A stretch of DNA of 16,460 bases, from positions 1-16,460 of the forward strand of contig CABQCA010000035.1 in the NCBI GenBank assembly GCA_902462525.1, given 5' to 3'. The position numbers and the translations under genes are program-made. This stretch comes from an uncultured Porphyromonadaceae bacterium. Lineage in GTDB: Bacteria; Bacteroidota; Bacteroidia; Bacteroidales; Muribaculaceae. Shown in pieces: positions 14,443 through 16,460 of this stretch. The stretch's first letter is position 1, and each line of letters begins with the position of its first letter. The notes below the pieces were generated by a model that made no database searches, was not told where the DNA came from, and worked only from the letters and a program-made list of their open reading frames with translations.

Positions 14443-15548
14443 AATATCCTTTTCTTAATCTCGGTACAGTCAATGCACCCTACTTCAATGAACTGAGAGC
14501 CGCTATGGAGCATGTACTTCTCTCAGGCCGCTATATCGGCGGGGAAGAGGTGTGTCGTTTCGAAGATACTCTTGCGGATATTGCCGGCACGGAGCATACG
14601 GTGGGCGTGAGCAACGGTCTCGATGCTCTGCGTCTTATTTTCAGGAGCCTGACAGAACTCGGGCGTCTGAAAATAGGCGACGCTGTGATAGTGCCGGCAA
14701 ATACCTATGTGGCGTCGGCTCTTGCTGTTTCCGATGCCGGACTTGTGCCGGTTTTCGCCGATGTCGTTGCCGGGACACTGAATATGGATACTTCAAGGCT
14801 CGAAGAATGGTATAACGAAAATGTAAAGGCAGTTCTCACGGTCCATCTCTACGGTCGCCCTTGCTACGATGACGCCCTGGCCGACTTTGTGGAGCGACAT
14901 GGTCTGATTCTTGTAGAAGACAATGCACAGGCCATCGGCGCCACGGCTTTTAACGGACGTCCGACTGGCAGCCTCGGTGATGCGGCTGCATTCAGTTTCT
15001 ATCCTACGAAAAATGTGGGGGCTCTCGGCGATGCCGGGGCTGTCGCAACCTCCGATGCCGAACTTGCCCGAACAGTGAGAACGCTTGCAAATTATGGTTC
15101 CGATGTTCGGTATCATAATATATATAAAGGCTTCAACTGCCGTCTCGACCCGCTTCAGGCTGCCGTACTCAATGTAAAATTACCGTATCTGCATGCCGAA
15201 AATCACCGGCGACAGAAGCTTGCGGCTGTTTATAACGCCAATATCAGCAATCCATGCGTCAGGTTGCCGCAGATGCGGACTTCCGGAGAGAGCGTGTGGC
15301 ACCAGTACTGCGTGTTGTGCGACACCCGGGACCGGTTTCAGGCCTATCTTACGGAAAAAGGTGTGGGTACCGACATCAATTATCCGACTCCGGTTCATCG
15401 CCAGCCATGCTATAGCGATTATGCCGGTGTAAGTCTTCCGGTTGCCGAGATGGTTGCCCGCAGTGTTCTCTGTCTGCCGGTATCGGCCTGCACATCGGCT
15501 GATGACGGGTGCGAAATCGCTAAAATAATCAATAGTTATGAGCCTTAA
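14439..15548 (+). CDS. fdtB: DegT/DnrJ/EryC1-family dTDP-3-keto-sugar aminotransferase (FdtB/QdtB-like)
   Basis: A 369-residue PLP enzyme of the DegT/DnrJ/EryC1/StrS family. Evidence includes GRYIGGEEV (30-38), SNGLDALRL (58-66), VPANTYVAS (85-93), EDNAQAIGA (160-168) with Asp161 contacting PLP, and the PLP lysine Lys191 in FYPTKNVGALGDAGA (187-201). NCRLDPLQAAVL and NYPTPVHRQPCY follow further on. After the ketoisomerase it should transfer an amino group to C3, giving dTDP-3-amino-3,6-dideoxy-galactose or -glucose. The N-acetyltransferase that usually completes Fuc3NAc or Qui3NAc (FdtC/QdtC) is not in the window. I chose ATG 14439 because it overlaps the previous stop. It overlaps mtaB by 11 bases. 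The symbol is provisional. Confidence 0.85.
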   Translation: MKYPFLNLGTVNAPYFNELRAAMEHVLLSGRYIGGEEVCRFEDTLADIAGTEHTVGVSNGLDALRLIFRSLTELGRLKIGDAVIVPANTYVASALAVSDAGLVPVFADVVAGTLNMDTSRLEEWYNENVKAVLTVHLYGRPCYDDALADFVERHGLILVEDNAQAIGATAFNGRPTGSLGDAAAFSFYPTKNVGALGDAGAVATSDAELARTVRTLANYGSDVRYHNIYKGFNCRLDPLQAAVLNVKLPYLHAENHRRQKLAAVYNANISNPCVRLPQMRTSGESVWHQYCVLCDTRDRFQAYLTEKGVGTDINYPTPVHRQPCYSDYAGVSLPVAEMVARSVLCLPVSACTSADDGCEIAKIINSYEP

Positions 15549-16460
15549 TCTCAAAGCACTTTATCATACTTTCGGCTGTAAGCTGAATTTTGCGGAGACC
15601 GCGTCGGTGGAGAGACTCTTCAGACAGAGAGGCGTGATGACGGTCTGCGGAAAGGAAGTGCCTGATGTGATAGTGATAAATTCATGCAGTGTTACGGCAG
15701 AAGCCGACCGTAAATGCCGCTCGTTTATACGATCGCTGAACCGTAAATATCCGGAGGCGGCAATACTTGTAACAGGCTGCTATGCACAGCTGAGGCCTAC
15801 GGAAATTGCCGAATTGCCCGGTGTGGCACTTGTGGCCGGCGTGAACAGCAAACTCAGGCTGATTGATTATCTTGATAATCGCGGTACCACAGGCATAGAA
15901 GATGGTTTTCAGGAAGCCCGCGAACTACGCGACTTCATGCCGTCGTGTTCGCGAGGTGAACGCACACGCTTCTTCCTTAAGGTGCAGGATGGCTGCGATT
16001 ATTGGTGTACCTACTGTACTATTCCCAAGGCCAGGGGACGTTCGCGTTCCGGCAGAATTGACGATATTGTGGCACAGGCCCGTCAGGCGGCAGCTGAAGG
16101 CGGACGCGAGATTGTGATAACGGGTGTGAACATCGGCGATTTCGGTAAGGGACGCGATGAATCGTTGATCGATCTGTGTCGTGTTCTCGATACTGTGGAG
16201 GGGATAGAGCGCTACCGTATATCATCGATAGAGCCTAATTTGCTTACCGATGAGCTGATTGATTTTGTAGCATCATCACGGGCTTTTATGCCTCATTTTC
16301 ACATTCCGTTGCAAAGTGGGTCGGATGAAGTGCTTGCCCTGATGCGTCGCCGCTACGACACAGCATTTTATGCCTCGAAAATAGAACGTGTCAAGACCAT
16401 TATTCCCGATGCCTTCATCGGCATCGACCTTATAGTGGGCGCCCGAGGGGAGTCGGCTGA
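15538..16460 (+). CDS. mtaB: tRNA N6-threonylcarbamoyladenosine(37) methylthiotransferase MtaB, 3' truncated by window end
   Basis: The frame is open from ATG 15538 to the right edge (307 codons). The N-terminal UPF0004 domain has three cluster cysteines: HTFGCKLN (Cys14), NSCSVT (Cys50) and TGCYAQ (Cys81). The radical-SAM CxxxCxxC is at Cys153, Cys157 and Cys160 (DGCDYWCTYC). Later come PHFHIPLQSGSDEVL and FIGIDLIVGARGES. The FGCKLN start and CDYWCTYC motif fit MtaB/YqeV rather than MiaB. MtaB adds a methylthio group to t6A37 of tRNAs that read ANN codons, giving ms2t6A, using two 4Fe-4S clusters. The C-terminal TRAM-like region lies outside the window. In many homologues the segment here reading GARGES is GFPGET. 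It overlaps the sugar aminotransferase by 11 bases. Confidence 0.92.
   Translation, partial: MSLNLKALYHTFGCKLNFAETASVERLFRQRGVMTVCGKEVPDVIVINSCSVTAEADRKCRSFIRSLNRKYPEAAILVTGCYAQLRPTEIAELPGVALVAGVNSKLRLIDYLDNRGTTGIEDGFQEARELRDFMPSCSRGERTRFFLKVQDGCDYWCTYCTIPKARGRSRSGRIDDIVAQARQAAAEGGREIVITGVNIGDFGKGRDESLIDLCRVLDTVEGIERYRISSIEPNLLTDELIDFVASSRAFMPHFHIPLQSGSDEVLALMRRRYDTAFYASKIERVKTIIPDAFIGIDLIVGARGESA

Overview
The window comes from a Bacteroidota genome, most likely order Bacteroidales and perhaps Muribaculaceae (inference). The support is Bacteroidota-type promoters with a TAnnTTTG -7 box (TATCTTTG before 1386, TAACTTTG before 9013), the absence of strong Shine-Dalgarno sites, BACON domains, and roughly 50% GC. 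Every gene I can support lies on the + strand. I saw no RNA genes, CRISPR arrays or insertion sequences.

Left edge (1-1235): the 3' end of Kdo transferase waaA, then an ArgC-family protein that has lost the catalytic Cys and part of the cofactor loop. It ends in a clear intrinsic terminator.

Core of interest (1276-7591): a promoter followed by five closely packed genes that look like a membrane-associated, chaperone-like system I do not recognise as a named system. (1) A membrane-anchored protein with an Hsp70/actin-type ATPase domain. (2) A membrane-anchored long coiled-coil protein whose C-terminal region distantly recalls GrpE. (3) A 57-residue membrane hairpin protein. (4) A zinc-ribbon PrsW-family intramembrane metalloprotease with all its motifs. 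(5) A zinc-ribbon, single-span protein with two BACON domains and a compact DnaJ-like set of four CxxCxGxG repeats. Together they suggest an ATPase, a possible exchange or adaptor factor, a protease and a cysteine-rich envelope sensor acting at the inner membrane. The function is inferred.

Right half (7688-16460): a Bcr/CflA-type MFS exporter, then a second promoter and a run of overlapping or abutting genes. These are a RelA/SpoT-family (p)ppGpp synthetase with a ruined hydrolase site, a lipoprotein of unknown function, four dTDP-sugar genes and mtaB (cut by the window end). The sugar genes are rfbB, rfbA, an FdtA-like ketoisomerase and an FdtB-like aminotransferase, a set expected to make a dTDP-3-amino-3,6-dideoxyhexose for surface glycans. 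Because these genes overlap, a stringent-response enzyme, surface-sugar synthesis and a tRNA-modifying enzyme may be expressed together.
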